Shown here: one piece after another, positions 43,878 through 53,359 of the stretch | Layout of the letters: every line of letters begins with the position of its first letter | How positions within the stretch are numbered: the stretch's first letter is position 1 | Origin: Thiobacillus sp. 65-29 | Lineage (GTDB): Bacteria; Pseudomonadota; Gammaproteobacteria; Burkholderiales; Thiobacillaceae | Length of the DNA: 54,261 nucleotides | Direction of reading: 5' to 3' | Assembly (NCBI GenBank): GCA_001899775.1 | Contig: MKWN01000054.1 | Location: 1 to 54,261 of the forward strand | Made by a program: the position numbers and the translations under genes | The notes under the pieces: model-generated | The model's input: the letters and a program-made list of their open reading frames with translations, nothing else | What the model was told of the DNA's origin: nothing | The model's database searches: none

Positions 43878-46319
43878 CTATTCCCTGGGGGCGCCGAAAT
43901 CGGACAGGCGCAGCGCGTTCAGGACCACCAGCAGGGAACTCGCCGACATGCCGATGCCGGCAAGCCACGGCGTGACGTGACCGAGCGCGGCGGCGGGGAT
44001 GGCGATGAGATTGTAGCCGAGCGCCCAGCCGAGATTCTGGCGCACGATGCGCTGCGTCTTGCGCGCGAGCGCCACGCCCTCGGCAAGCGTGCCGAGGCGG
44101 CTGCCCAGCATCACCATGTCGGCGGCGGCCTGGGCGACGTCGGTGCCCTCGCCCATGGCGATCGACACCTGCGCGCCGGCGAGCACCGGCGCGTCGTTGA
44201 TGCCGTCACCGACCATGGCGACGATGCGGCCCGCGTCCTGCAGCGTCTTGACGTAGGCGAGCTTGTCTTCGGGCAAGGCACCGGCGCGCCAGGTGTCGAT
44301 GCCGAGCTGGCGCGCCACGTCTTCCACCGCCGGCGCGGCGTCGCCCGACAGCAGGTGCAGGCGCAACCCCTGCCGGCGCAGGGCGGCAAGCGCGTCGGCG
44401 GCGTCGGCGCGCAGGGTGTCGGCGAGTGCGAACCAGGCGATCGCCACGCCGTCCTCGGCGAGCGCGACCGAGGTCGCACCCGCTTGCGTGGCGGGCGGTG
44501 CCGCATCGGCGGCGGCGAAGCGCGGCGTGCCCAGCCGGTAGGTGTGGGGTCCGATGCGTCCTTCGACGCCGTGGCCCGGCGTGTTGCACAGATCGCTCGC
44601 GCCCGATGCGGGGGTGACGCCGTCGCGCAGTGCGCGCGCGATGGGATGTTCGGAACCGGCTTCCAGCGCGGCGGCGAGCGCGCGCACTTCGGCCGCGCTG
44701 CGCCCGGCCAGCGGCACCACTTCGCGCACCGCCAGATGTCCGCGGGTCAGCGTGCCGGTCTTGTCGAATACGAGATCGGTGGCGCGTGCGAGGGTTTCCA
44801 GCGCGTGGCCGCGCGTGGTGAGGAGTCCGAGGCGCGTCAGACGCCCGGTGCCGCTGGTCAGTGCGGCCGGGGTGGCGAGCCCGAGTGCGCAGGGGCAGGT
44901 GACGACGAGAACCGACACCACGATCCACAACGCGCGCGACGGATCGTGGAGGTACCAGACGTAACCGACCGCTGCGCTGATCACGAGCAACAGCGCGATG
45001 AACCAGGCGGCGGCGCGGTTGGCCACCTGGCCGATGCGCGGTTTTTCGCTCTGCGCGCGATCGAGCAGGCGCACGATGGACGCCAGACGCGTATCGGTGC
45101 CGAGCCGGTCCACCCGCACCACCAGCGGGCTCGCCTCGTTGAGGCTGCCGCCGACCACCCGGGCGCCGGCAGTCTTGGCGACCGGCAGCGACTCGCCGGT
45201 GAGCATGGCTTCGTTCACTGCGCTGTGCCCTTCGATCACCACGCCATCGGCCGGCAGCGTCTCCCCCGGCCGCACCAGCACATGATCACCGGGTTGCAGG
45301 CGCGCCACCGGCACCTGCTCGGTGTCGCGTGCGGGCCAGGCGGGCAGCCGCGTGGTCGCCGCGGGAATGAGCTTGACCAGTTCCTCCACCGCCGCACCGG
45401 CGCGCCGGCGCGCGTTCAGTTCGAGAAAACGCCCGGTGAGCAGCAGGAAGACGAACATGTTCACCGAGTCGTAATAGACTTCGCCCTGGCCGGTGAAGGT
45501 GCTGTAGACGCTGGCGGCGAACGCCGTGCCGATGCCGAGCGCGACCGGCACGTCCATGCCCAGCATGCGCCGGCGCAGATCGCGCCAGGTGCCGACGAAG
45601 AACGGCCACGCCGAATAGCCCACCACCGGCAGCGTCAGCACCAGGCTCGCCCAGCGCATGATGGCGCGGATGTCGTCGGTCATGTCGGTCGCCGTATAGG
45701 TCGGCAGCGCGTACATCATTACCTGCATCATGCCGAGCCCCGCGATCGCCAGGCGGCGGATCGCGGTGTTGCGCTCGCGCCGGTGGAGGTCGTCGGCACG
45801 GGCGGCATCGAAGGGGTGGGCGAGGTAGCCGATGTCGGACACTGCCTTGAGGATCGCGGACAACTGGATGCGGCGGTCGTCCCAGCGCACCCGCGCGCGC
45901 CGTGTGGCGTAGTTGATGTCCACCGAAAGCACACCGGGGAGCGCCGCGATGTGGCGTTCGTTGAGCCAGATGCACGCGGCGCAGACGATGTTTTCCAGGA
46001 TCAGCGCCGCTTCACGGACGTGCTCGGCCTCGACGCGCACGAAGCTTTCCTGGATTTCCGGCAGGTCGTAGAGACCCAGTTGCGCGAGTTCGGCCTCGGC
46101 TTCGCGCGGGGTCGCGGGCAGCGCGGTACGATGCGTGTAATAGGCACCCTGACCACTGTCGATGATGGTCTGCGCCACCGCCTGGCAGCCGTGGCAGCAT
46201 GCCGCGCGGGTATTGCCTTCGAACGTGACGGGGTAGTGCGCGCCCTCCGGAACCGGCTGGCCGCAATGGAAACAGGACGAAAAAGACGGGGTGTCCGCGA
46301 GGCCGGGAGAGCGGCTCAC
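43878..46319 (-). CDS. ccoI: CcoI/FixI-type copper P-type ATPase
   Basis: Copper-transporting P1B ATPase used in cbb3 oxidase assembly. The Cys-rich N-terminus has CFHC (16-19), CCHGC (41-45) and an HMA domain with CAACIWLNE (113-121), as in FixI/CcoI. Then follow the actuator TGES, the ion site CPC (475-477), DKTGT (519-523), SEHPIARAL and GDGINDAP. With the GTG at 46319 the protein is 813 residues; a TTG at 46346 would add nine. It stands alone here: no ccoNOPQ, ccoG or ccoS genes are adjacent in the window. Confidence 0.9.
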   Translation of the reverse strand: MSRSPGLADTPSFSSCFHCGQPVPEGAHYPVTFEGNTRAACCHGCQAVAQTIIDSGQGAYYTHRTALPATPREAEAELAQLGLYDLPEIQESFVRVEAEHVREAALILENIVCAACIWLNERHIAALPGVLSVDINYATRRARVRWDDRRIQLSAILKAVSDIGYLAHPFDAARADDLHRRERNTAIRRLAIAGLGMMQVMMYALPTYTATDMTDDIRAIMRWASLVLTLPVVGYSAWPFFVGTWRDLRRRMLGMDVPVALGIGTAFAASVYSTFTGQGEVYYDSVNMFVFLLLTGRFLELNARRRAGAAVEELVKLIPAATTRLPAWPARDTEQVPVARLQPGDHVLVRPGETLPADGVVIEGHSAVNEAMLTGESLPVAKTAGARVVGGSLNEASPLVVRVDRLGTDTRLASIVRLLDRAQSEKPRIGQVANRAAAWFIALLLVISAAVGYVWYLHDPSRALWIVVSVLVVTCPCALGLATPAALTSGTGRLTRLGLLTTRGHALETLARATDLVFDKTGTLTRGHLAVREVVPLAGRSAAEVRALAAALEAGSEHPIARALRDGVTPASGASDLCNTPGHGVEGRIGPHTYRLGTPRFAAADAAPPATQAGATSVALAEDGVAIAWFALADTLRADAADALAALRRQGLRLHLLSGDAAPAVEDVARQLGIDTWRAGALPEDKLAYVKTLQDAGRIVAMVGDGINDAPVLAGAQVSIAMGEGTDVAQAAADMVMLGSRLGTLAEGVALARKTQRIVRQNLGWALGYNLIAIPAAALGHVTPWLAGIGMSASSLLVVLNALRLSDFGAPRE

Positions 46320-46686
46320 GAAACACCCCGTGGCAGGGTGCCCCAATACGGCAGTCTCGGGAGAGAGGACGAGCCTGCCGCGAGCGCCGGATACAACGCA
46401 TCTTTAGTGCCGGTGGCGGCTGCCAGACGGCCGGAGCACCGGGTAAGCGCTCCGGTTGGCAAACCTGGTGCCGAAGCTCGTGACTGCGGCACCGATCCGG
46501 AAAGACTGGTCCTGCGTGTTACTGTCGCCATTCTTCAAATTGCCATGCGCGGCTGCCGGGACGGCAAATCCGGCATTATATGCCGGTCGTCGAAACGATC
46601 CGGCCGGGAGCGTGCCGGCGCATAGCAGGCTTGAAGATGCGCATATCATAATATGCCGATGTCGCGTCGGCAAGGGGGTGCGGGTT
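46320..46686. other. Divergent intergenic region with two palindromes
   Basis: About 360 bp between ccoI and aat. Two operator-like dyads are present: CCGGCAT-TAT-ATGCCGG (46570-46586, perfect) and GCATAT-CATA-ATATGC (46641-46656, perfect). The latter is 31 bp before the aat start. No FNR-type TTGAT-N4-ATCAA site was found although ccoI is often under FNR control. No convincing gene. Confidence 0.5.
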
Positions 46687-47433
46687 ATGATTTCCGGCAT
46701 GTCCCCCGGTGAGTCCTGCTTTCCACCCGTCGATACCGCGCTCGCCTGCCCCAACGGCCTGCTGGCGAAGGGCGGCGACCTGTCGTTGCCGCGTTTGCTC
46801 GATGCCTACCGCCACGGCGTCTTCCCCTGGTTCAATCCCGGCGAGCCGATCCTGTGGTGGAGCCCCGACCCGCGCATGGTGCTCGTGCCGGACGAAATCC
46901 GCATCAGCCGTTCGCTCGCCAAGCGCCTGCGCAACGCGGACTTCGAACTGCGCGTCGACAGCGCTTTCGTCGAGGTGATGCGCGGCTGCGCCGAACCACG
47001 CCGCGGCGAGGCAGGCACCTGGATCTCGCCGGTGATGATCGCCGCCTATTCGCGCCTGTTCGATGCCGGCTATGCGCACTCGGTGGAAACCTGGCACGAT
47101 GGCCGCCTGGTGGGCGGGTTGTATGGCGTCGCCATGGGCCGCATGTTTTACGGCGAATCCATGTTCAGCCGCATGCCCGATGCGTCCAAGGTGGCGCTGG
47201 TAAGGCTCGCGCGGCAGTTGCATGCCTGGGGTTTCGGGCTCATCGACTGCCAGATGGAAACCCCGCATCTTGGCAACATGGGCGCGCGCCCGATTCCGCG
47301 CGCCACGTTCGTGACGCGGCTCGCGGAATTGGTAGACTTGCCTCATCGTCCCGGCCCCTGGCGTTTCGATGCCCTCTCCCCAACCCTCCCCCGTTCGGGG
47401 GAGGGGGCAAACGTAAAGCCCAAACCGATTTAA
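46687..47433 (+). CDS. aat: Leucyl/phenylalanyl-tRNA-protein transferase
   Basis: N-end-rule enzyme adding Leu or Phe to proteins with N-terminal Arg or Lys. The 248-residue product has [50 protein letters not shown], the [23 protein letters not shown] core and [14 protein letters not shown]. The last 21 or so residues (from [13 protein letters not shown] on) are encoded by a dispersed CCCTCCCC repeat and are not family-like. ATG at 46687 chosen; 46699 is an alternative. It overlaps bpt by one base (TAATG), a common pairing. Confidence 0.94.
   Translation: MISGMSPGESCFPPVDTALACPNGLLAKGGDLSLPRLLDAYRHGVFPWFNPGEPILWWSPDPRMVLVPDEIRISRSLAKRLRNADFELRVDSAFVEVMRGCAEPRRGEAGTWISPVMIAAYSRLFDAGYAHSVETWHDGRLVGGLYGVAMGRMFYGESMFSRMPDASKVALVRLARQLHAWGFGLIDCQMETPHLGNMGARPIPRATFVTRLAELVDLPHRPGPWRFDALSPTLPRSGEGANVKPKPI
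47371..47408 (+). repeat. CCCTCTCCCC...CCCTCCCCCG hairpin repeat inside the aat 3' end
   Basis: The core CCCTCCCCCG-TT-CGGGGGAGGG (47384-47405) is a perfect hairpin, preceded by CCCTCTCCCCAA. A related copy in opposite orientation is at 49815-49855. This is a widespread proteobacterial intergenic repeat type. Here it lies within coding sequence at the end of aat and ends 25 bp before bpt. Confidence 0.75.
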
Positions 47434-48158
47434 TGCACCCGACTGAACCACCTTTCCAGCGCATCCAGTTCTACCTGACCGCGCACTACGACTGCAGCTA
47501 CCTGCCCGGTCGGCACGCGCGTTCGCAGGTCGCCACCCCGGCGCATCTCATCGATGTCCGCGCGTACAGTGCGCTGATCCGCGCGGGCTTTCGTCGCAGC
47601 GGCCAGTTCACCTACCGGCCGCATTGCGAGACCTGTAATGCCTGTGTGCCGGTGCGCGTCGACGTGGCGCGTTTCGTGCCCAGCCGTACCCAGCGCCGCT
47701 GCCTCGCGCGCAACCGGCATCTTGCCGCGCGCTTCCTGCCGCTCGACTTCCACGAAGCACATTACGCGCTGTATCGCCGCTATCTCGCCAGCCGCCACGC
47801 CGGCGGCGGTATGGATCGCGACAGCCCCGGGCAGTACACGCAGTTCATGCTGTCGTCCAACGTCGATTCGGTGCTGGTGGAGTTTTGCGACGGCGGTGAG
47901 CCGGTGATGGTCTCGGTGATCGACCAGGTCGAGGATGGCCTGTCCGCCGTTTACACCTTCTTCGATCCGGCGCGCGAAGCACAGAGCCTCGGCGTCTATG
48001 GTGTGCTGTGGCAGATCGAGCTTGCGCAGCGGCTGGGGCTGCCCTACGTCTACCTCGGCTACTGGATCGCGGACAGCCGCAAGATGGCCTACAAGCAGCA
48101 GTACGCGCCACTCGAGGGTCTGCGCGACGGCCGCTGGCAGGTGATCGACGCCGCATGA
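47433..48158 (+). CDS. bpt: Aspartate/glutamate leucyltransferase
   Basis: Second bacterial N-end-rule transferase, moving Leu to N-terminal Asp or Glu. The 241-residue product has [22 protein letters not shown], the Cys motif [31 protein letters not shown] and [21 protein letters not shown], all typical. The ATG at 47433 overlaps the aat stop, so both branches of the pathway are co-translated. It overlaps the next lipoprotein gene by ATGA. Confidence 0.95.
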   Translation: MHPTEPPFQRIQFYLTAHYDCSYLPGRHARSQVATPAHLIDVRAYSALIRAGFRRSGQFTYRPHCETCNACVPVRVDVARFVPSRTQRRCLARNRHLAARFLPLDFHEAHYALYRRYLASRHAGGGMDRDSPGQYTQFMLSSNVDSVLVEFCDGGEPVMVSVIDQVEDGLSAVYTFFDPAREAQSLGVYGVLWQIELAQRLGLPYVYLGYWIADSRKMAYKQQYAPLEGLRDGRWQVIDAA

Positions 48159-48979
48159 GGCAGGTGTTCGCGGCAGCGGCGCTGGCGCTGCTCGCCGGCT
48201 GCGCGCTCACCGTGAGCGATCCGCGCGCGCTCACGCCCCTCGACAGCTTCGTGCCGCTCGTGGCGGATGCGCGGGTGTGGGTCGAACCGGGCTACGAAGC
48301 GTATGGCGCGCGCGTTGCCGCCGCGCTGCCGGCCGCCATCGCGCGCGTGGAGGCGGCGCATTATTTGTCCTTCGCGCGTGCGCCGCGCGTCCATGTGTGC
48401 GGCACCGAAGCCTGCTTCCAGCGTCATGTGCTGACGCCGAAACTGTCCGCTGCAGTGGTGCCCGACAACCGTCTGATCCTGTCGCCCAATCTCGACGGCA
48501 AGGAAAGCCACCGCCTGTCTGCGCTCCTCACCCACGAACTCGCCCATCTGCATCTGGGCCAGCGCATCGGCCATTACCACCCGACGCTGCCGGTGTGGTT
48601 TCATGAAGGCTGGGCGGCGCTCACCGCCGACGGCGGCGGTGCCGAATACGTCAGCGACGCGCAGGCAATCGCGGCGATCCGTGCCGGACGCCGCGTCAAC
48701 CTCGCCCTGCGCGATGTCCCCGGCAAGCGCCATCGTGCCGGCGCGTCCGGCATCGGCATCTTCGAGTTCTACCGCCAGTCCATGCTCCTGGTCGGCTGGC
48801 TGAAGGCACAGGACGAGGCGGGTTTTCGCCGACTGGCGCTGGCGGTGCAGGACAACGCCGATTTCGAGATCGCCTTCTGGAACATCTACGGCCAGGCGCC
48901 CGCCGACCGTCTCGCGGGGTTCTTCGACGGTGTTCTGGGCGATAATCTCCCCGTCCAGGCCGCCCCGGCCCAACCCTGA
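48155..48979 (+). CDS. Lipoprotein with HExxH metallopeptidase motif (unknown)
   Basis: A 274-residue lipoprotein: signal ending in LAGC (C16). The zinc motif HELAH lies at 127-131, followed about 20 residues later by FHEGWA with E151 as a likely third ligand, the layout of gluzincin-like peptidases in the MA clan. [17 protein letters not shown] suggests a disulfide-prone segment (C82, C87). Target and role are unknown. It overlaps bpt by ATGA and ends 7 bp before thyA, so it lies inside a housekeeping operon. Confidence 0.82.
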   Translation: MRQVFAAAALALLAGCALTVSDPRALTPLDSFVPLVADARVWVEPGYEAYGARVAAALPAAIARVEAAHYLSFARAPRVHVCGTEACFQRHVLTPKLSAAVVPDNRLILSPNLDGKESHRLSALLTHELAHLHLGQRIGHYHPTLPVWFHEGWAALTADGGGAEYVSDAQAIAAIRAGRRVNLALRDVPGKRHRAGASGIGIFEFYRQSMLLVGWLKAQDEAGFRRLALAVQDNADFEIAFWNIYGQAPADRLAGFFDGVLGDNLPVQAAPAQP

Positions 48980-48986
48980 CCGCACG

Positions 48987-49781
48987 ATGAAACCCTATCT
49001 CGACCTGATGCGCCACGTGCTCGAGCACGGCACGAAAAAAGACGACCGCACCGGCACCGGCACGCTCTCGGTGTTCGGCTGGCAGATGCGCTACGCGCTC
49101 AGCGAAGGCTTCCCGCTCGTCACTACCAAGAAATGCCATCTGCGCTCGATCGTCCACGAGCTGCTGTGGTTCCTGCAGGGCGACACCAACATCGGCTACC
49201 TCAAGGACAACGGTGTCTCGATCTGGGACGAATGGGCCGATGCCAACGGTGATCTGGGCCCGGTCTACGGCCACCAGTGGCGCACGTGGCCCGCGCGCGA
49301 CGGCGGCAGCATCGATCAGATCAGCGAGGCGGTGAAAACGCTCAAGATCAACCCGGACTCCCGGCGCATCATCGTTTCCGCCTGGAACGTCGCCGATCTC
49401 GACCGCATGGCGCTGGCGCCCTGCCATGCCTTCTTCCAGTTCTATGTCGCCGACGGCCGGCTTTCCTGCCAGCTCTATCAGCGCAGCGCCGACATCTTTC
49501 TCGGTGTGCCGTTCAACATCGCCAGCTACGCGCTGCTGACCATGATGATGGCGCAGGTCACCGGCCTGAAGTTGGGCGACTTCGTCCATACCCTGGGCGA
49601 TGCGCACCTCTACCTCAACCACCTCGACCAGGCGCACGAACAACTGTCGCGCGAACCGCGTCCCCTGCCGCGCATGCGCATCAATCCCGAGGTGCAGGAC
49701 ATCTTCGCCTTCCGCTTCGAGGATTTCACGCTCGAAGGCTACGATCCGCACCCGGCGATCAAGGCGCCGGTGGCGGTTTGA
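48987..49781 (+). CDS. thyA: Thymidylate synthase
   Basis: Makes dTMP from dUMP with methylene-tetrahydrofolate. Its 264 residues equal the E. coli enzyme. The catalytic cysteine is C146 in [61 protein letters not shown] and [12 protein letters not shown] are all present. The ATG at 48987 gives [13 protein letters not shown]. folA follows after a repeat, forming the standard thyA-folA pair that makes and recycles dihydrofolate. Confidence 0.97.
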   Translation: MKPYLDLMRHVLEHGTKKDDRTGTGTLSVFGWQMRYALSEGFPLVTTKKCHLRSIVHELLWFLQGDTNIGYLKDNGVSIWDEWADANGDLGPVYGHQWRTWPARDGGSIDQISEAVKTLKINPDSRRIIVSAWNVADLDRMALAPCHAFFQFYVADGRLSCQLYQRSADIFLGVPFNIASYALLTMMMAQVTGLKLGDFVHTLGDAHLYLNHLDQAHEQLSREPRPLPRMRINPEVQDIFAFRFEDFTLEGYDPHPAIKAPVAV

Positions 49782-49814
49782 CTGGTGAATGGTGCGCGGC
49801 TGTTCCGCGCAGTT

Positions 49815-49855
49815 CTCCCCTTCCCCTTGAGGGGGAGGGGCTGGGGGAGAGGGTG
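49815..49855 (-). repeat. CCCTCTCCCCC-type repeat between thyA and folA
   Basis: On the minus strand this reads ACCCTCTCCCCCAGCCCC followed by a C-rich then G-rich arm (CTCCCCCTCAAGGGGAAGG), the same family as 47371-47408 but reversed. On the plus strand it ends in GGGGGAGAGGG just before the folA TTG start, so the repeat appears to supply the folA ribosome-binding site. Confidence 0.72.
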
Positions 49856-49862
49856 ACACGCC

Positions 49863-50381
49863 TTGCAGAATACTGACAAAGAAAATCGCGGAAAACCGCG
49901 CGTCAGCATCATCGCCGCACTCGCGAAGAATCGCGTCATCGGCATCGAAAACCGCCTGCCGTGGAGGCTGCCGGAAGACCTTGCCCACTTCAAGGCCCTC
50001 ACCCTCGGACATCCTGTCCTCATGGGGCGCAAGACCTTCGAGTCGCTGGGGCGTCCGCTGCCCGGGCGCACCAACGTCGTCATCACGCGCAACTGCGACT
50101 ATCGTCCGGAAAACTGCCTCGTTGCCGAGTCGATTCCCGCCGCGCTCGCGCTGTGCCGCGACAGCGACGAAGTCTTCTTCATCGGCGGCGCCGAGCTTTA
50201 CGCGCAGGCCATTCCCCTCGCCGACCGGCTGTATCTCACCGAAGTCGACATCGACGCGCAAGGCGACGCCTGGTTTCCCGAGTATGACCGCGGCGCGTTC
50301 CGTGAAATGTCGCGTGAACCACACGTGGGCGCGAAGGGAGACCCGCTCCACTTTGATTTCGTGGTCTATGTGCGTGCGTAG
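49863..50381 (+). CDS. folA: Dihydrofolate reductase
   Basis: Regenerates tetrahydrofolate after ThyA using NADPH. The 172-residue product has SIIAALAKNRVIGIENRLPWRLPEDLAHFK (active-site D39), VLMGRKTFESLGRPLPGRTNVV, and FFIGGAELYAQAIPLADRLYLTEVD. No ATG or GTG is available: the only usable start is TTG at 49863, since an in-frame TGA sits at 49854. The GAGAGGG before it comes from the repeat. The N-terminus has about 13 residues before the first strand, slightly longer than E. coli. Confidence 0.95.
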   Translation: MQNTDKENRGKPRVSIIAALAKNRVIGIENRLPWRLPEDLAHFKALTLGHPVLMGRKTFESLGRPLPGRTNVVITRNCDYRPENCLVAESIPAALALCRDSDEVFFIGGAELYAQAIPLADRLYLTEVDIDAQGDAWFPEYDRGAFREMSREPHVGAKGDPLHFDFVVYVRA

Positions 50382-50398
50382 AAGGGACTGTTTTGTTC

Positions 50399-50432
50399 CG
50401 TCATCGCGAGGCGTGAGCGACGTGGCGATCCA
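50399..50432. repeat. CGTCATCGCGAG...GTGGCGATCCA dispersed repeat
   Basis: The 34-bp segment CGTCATCGCGAGGCGTGAGC plus GACGTGGCGATCCA matches a common proteobacterial intergenic repeat pattern (CGTCATTGCGAG...GCAATCCA). It lies 18 bp after folA. Only one copy was seen in the window, so identification rests on pattern memory. Confidence 0.55.
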
Positions 50433-50560
50433 GAAGGTGTCGATCGGCAAAGGAAGTGCCAGGTGTTTGTTTCCACTCGGTTCGGCCGCTCGCCGGGACG
50501 GCGGCAGCGGATTTGCTCAGCATCTTCCTGCAGCATCCGCATAGGCCAAATCAATGGGAT

Positions 50561-50605
50561 GTAGGGCGGGCGCTGATCCGACAAGTCGGATTGAAGCCCA
50601 ACCTA
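50561..50605. repeat. Second copy of the GTAGG...CCTAC palindromic repeat
   Basis: Begins GTAGGGCGGGC and ends GAAGCCCAACCTAC, with inner arms TCCGAC/GTCGGA. It is related to 34286-34331 but more diverged. It lies between convergent folA and the hemerythrin-GGDEF gene, again a terminator-like position. The rest of 50382-50699 shows no gene. Confidence 0.7.
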
Positions 50606-50699
50606 CGGCCTGTTTGACAATCCAGCCAGGCCGGCCATACGCCGCCAATAAGCGCTGACGAAGCGGTGTTGATCGACCGCTTTCCAGCCTGATCTGCGA

Positions 50700-51809
50700 T
50701 CAACCGTCCGACGCTTGCGCACCCCCCTGGCGTTTCGCGATGTAGAGCGCGTCGTCGGCGGCACGCAGCAGGTCTTCCGGGCGCATCATGTTGTCCTGCA
50801 CCTCGGCGACGCCGATGCTGATCGCGCCGTTCCAGCATTCGGTCCCGTCTTCCGCATGGAAAGGTGCGCGCGAGGCGAGGATTTTTTCCGCAACCTGGGT
50901 GGCACCGTCGCGCGGGCTGCGCGGACAGATCACGAGAAATTCGTCGCCGCCGAGCCGGCACACGATGTCGCTGGTGCGCACGGCGTCCTGCAGACGGGTT
51001 GCCAGTGCGCGCAGTATCGCATCGCCGGTTGCATGGCCGAAGGTGTCGTTCACCTGCTTGAAGCGGTCGGCGTCGAGCATCAGCACGGACAGTGGGGTGC
51101 TGTTGTGTCGGGCTTCGCGCCACAGTTCGTCTAGTGCGGAGATCGCGAAACGGCGATTCGGCAGAGCGGTGAGGTCGTCGCGGATGGACAAGACGTGCAG
51201 TTGCTGATTGGCGCGCTCCAGTTCGGCGGTGCGCTGCCGGACGCGTTCGTCGAGCTCCTGGTTGAGCGCCCGCAGCGCGCGGTTGCGTTCGGAGACGAGC
51301 TGAAACAGTCCGCTCAGCGCCGCGAGCAGCGGTTCGGTCCTGGCCTGCGTGTGGCCGAGATCCTCGTCGTAGGCGGTTTGCGGTGTCTGTCCGCTTTCGA
51401 TCGCACGCATTTGCCGGGCCATACTCTGGTCGACGCCGAGAATATGATACGCGAGCCAGTTCACCAGAAAATCGACCAGCTCGCGGGCGCGGTCGGCGGT
51501 GATACCCTGGCCGCTTTCGCCCAGGACGAGCGCCTCCTGGGTGAAGGCATGGTGCGCGGCGCGGTGCTGTTCGAGGTGGCGTCGATCGAGGCACGCCTTC
51601 TCCATGAGTGCCTCCTCCCCGCTGAAGTGGCTGCCGACGTAGTCGAGCAGTGCGTCGCGCGCGAACGCGAAGGCGTCTGTGTCGATGGCATCGCTGGACA
51701 TGACCAGTTCGCCGAGGTCGTTGATGAGTTCAACCAGACGCTGGTGCTGGTGGTCGATTGCGGGCAATCCGGTAAGGAATGTCTCGTTCCAGTTGAACAG
51801 CGTGGACAT
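50700..51809 (-). CDS. Hemerythrin-GGDEF diguanylate cyclase
   Basis: A 369-residue signalling protein. An N-terminal bacteriohemerythrin domain (1-135) has the iron ligand pattern H20, H61xxxE65, H78xxxH82 and H122xxxxD127, so it should bind a di-iron centre and O2 or NO. A coiled coil (about 165-205) leads to the GGDEF domain: DDLTALPNRR, then RLGGDEFLVI (GGDEF at 287-291). The inhibitory site RTSD (278-281), five residues before GGDEF, is intact, implying product feedback. Probably an oxygen- or redox-tuned c-di-GMP synthase, cytoplasmic. Confidence 0.93.
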   Translation of the reverse strand: MSTLFNWNETFLTGLPAIDHQHQRLVELINDLGELVMSSDAIDTDAFAFARDALLDYVGSHFSGEEALMEKACLDRRHLEQHRAAHHAFTQEALVLGESGQGITADRARELVDFLVNWLAYHILGVDQSMARQMRAIESGQTPQTAYDEDLGHTQARTEPLLAALSGLFQLVSERNRALRALNQELDERVRQRTAELERANQQLHVLSIRDDLTALPNRRFAISALDELWREARHNSTPLSVLMLDADRFKQVNDTFGHATGDAILRALATRLQDAVRTSDIVCRLGGDEFLVICPRSPRDGATQVAEKILASRAPFHAEDGTECWNGAISIGVAEVQDNMMRPEDLLRAADDALYIAKRQGGAQASDG

Positions 51810-51922
51810 GGGTGACCGTGCGGGGAAGAGCGTATGTGAAAATTATCCTCCAACGAGCGGTGCATGGGGAGAGCTCCGGATCGGCGGTGGCAAGGAGACT
51901 GGAACAGGTGATGGAGGGAAAC

Positions 51923-53152
51923 ATGAATCCTGTTGCCATCATCGGCGGCGGTCCGGCCGGACTGATGGCGGCGGAACATCTCGTGCAGGCGGGAATCGTG
52001 GTCGACGTCTACGATGCGATGCCCTCGGTAGGACGCAAACTTCTGCTGGCGGGGGTGGGCGGACTGAACATCACCCATGCCGAGCCGTTCGAAGTCTTCG
52101 TCTCGCGCTACGGCGCGCGTGCCGGCGTGATTCGCCCGCTGCTCGAAGATTTTTCGCCGGATGCGCTGCGCGCGTGGGTGCACGCGCTGGGTATCGAGAC
52201 TTTTGTCGGCTCGTCGGGGCGCGTGTTTCCCGTGGGCATGAAAGCCGCGCCGCTGTTGCGCGCCTGGCTGCACCGGCTGCGGCAGGCGGGGGTGCGCTTC
52301 CATGTGCGACACCGCTGGGCAGGATGGGATGAGACCGGCGCATTGCGTTTTGTCACGCCAGTGGGTGAACGGCTTGTGCATGCTGAAGCGACGGTGCTGG
52401 CGCTGGGGGGCGCGAGCTGGCCGAAGCTGGGGTCGGACGGCACCTGGGTGCCATGGCTCGCAGCTCGCGGCGTCGACGTCGCACCGCTCGTGCCGGCCAA
52501 CTGCGGTTTCGACGTCGCGGGCGGCTGGAGCGCGCATCTGCGAAGCTGTTTCGCAGGCCGGCCGCTGAAGACCGTCGCGCTCAATTTCACTGATTCCGCC
52601 GGCAGGCAATACGAACGCCGCGGCGAACTGATGCTGTCGGATACCGGTATCGAGGGTGGCCTGGTGTACGCCGTGTCGGCGGCGCTGCGCGACACCATCG
52701 CGGCACAGGGGGCAGTGACGGTGCGGCTCGACCTGCTGCCCGACTGGCCGCTGGCGCGTGTCGCCACCGCGGTGGCGTATCCGCGTGGCGCACGTTCGCT
52801 GTCGAGCCATCTGCAGAGCCGCCTCGGCATCCGTGGCGCGAAGATGGCGCTGCTGCGGGAAGTCCTCACGCCCGACGAATTTAAGGACGCGGCGAAGCTC
52901 GCCCAGGCGATGCAATCGCTGCCGCTGGTCCTGTCGGCGCCGCGTCCCATCGCGGAGGCGATTAGCAGCGCCGGGGGCGTCCGCTTCGAGGCGCTCGACG
53001 AGAACCTGATGCTGCGTGACCTGCCCGGCGTGTTCGTCGCCGGCGAGATGCTCGACTGGGAGGCGCCCACCGGCGGCTATCTGCTGAGCGCGTGCTTTGC
53101 CAGCGGATGCGCGGCGGGGCAGGGGGCACTGGCGTATGCGCGCGGCGGATAG
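51923..53152 (+). CDS. FAD-dependent oxidoreductase (HI0933/TIGR03862-like)
   Basis: A 409-residue flavoprotein. The FAD-binding fold starts at once: VAIIGGGPAGLMAAEHLVQAGI (GGGPAG 7-12), then VGRKLLLAGVGGLNITHAE, the family motif near residue 45, and near the end GVFVAGEMLDWEAPTGGYLLSACFASG. This matches the BaiN/HI0933 group of unknown or poorly known substrate. The ATG at 51923 has GGAGGG upstream; the in-frame ATG at 51911 would add four residues. It is divergent from the hemerythrin-GGDEF gene. Confidence 0.88.
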   Translation: MNPVAIIGGGPAGLMAAEHLVQAGIVVDVYDAMPSVGRKLLLAGVGGLNITHAEPFEVFVSRYGARAGVIRPLLEDFSPDALRAWVHALGIETFVGSSGRVFPVGMKAAPLLRAWLHRLRQAGVRFHVRHRWAGWDETGALRFVTPVGERLVHAEATVLALGGASWPKLGSDGTWVPWLAARGVDVAPLVPANCGFDVAGGWSAHLRSCFAGRPLKTVALNFTDSAGRQYERRGELMLSDTGIEGGLVYAVSAALRDTIAAQGAVTVRLDLLPDWPLARVATAVAYPRGARSLSSHLQSRLGIRGAKMALLREVLTPDEFKDAAKLAQAMQSLPLVLSAPRPIAEAISSAGGVRFEALDENLMLRDLPGVFVAGEMLDWEAPTGGYLLSACFASGCAAGQGALAYARGG

Positions 53153-53359
53153 TCCGTAATCGCGGCGGGGGCGCCGGTGCGCGGTTGTTGCCGCTTCAGC
53201 GGCTGTACCAACCGCGGCCTGCCCCTTGCGGGTGCTCCTGCAATATCGAGGGCCGATGCCGTGATGTCACCATCGCCCCAATCGCGGCGGCGCGCGCCGC
53301 TCTACAATACGGCTCCCGGCCCCCGCGCTCTCCGACCCAATCCAGGCGATCCCATACCC

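Noticed and set aside
43977-46625. 882-codon plus-strand frame opposite ccoI
   Set aside because: Shadow of a complete copper ATPase gene.
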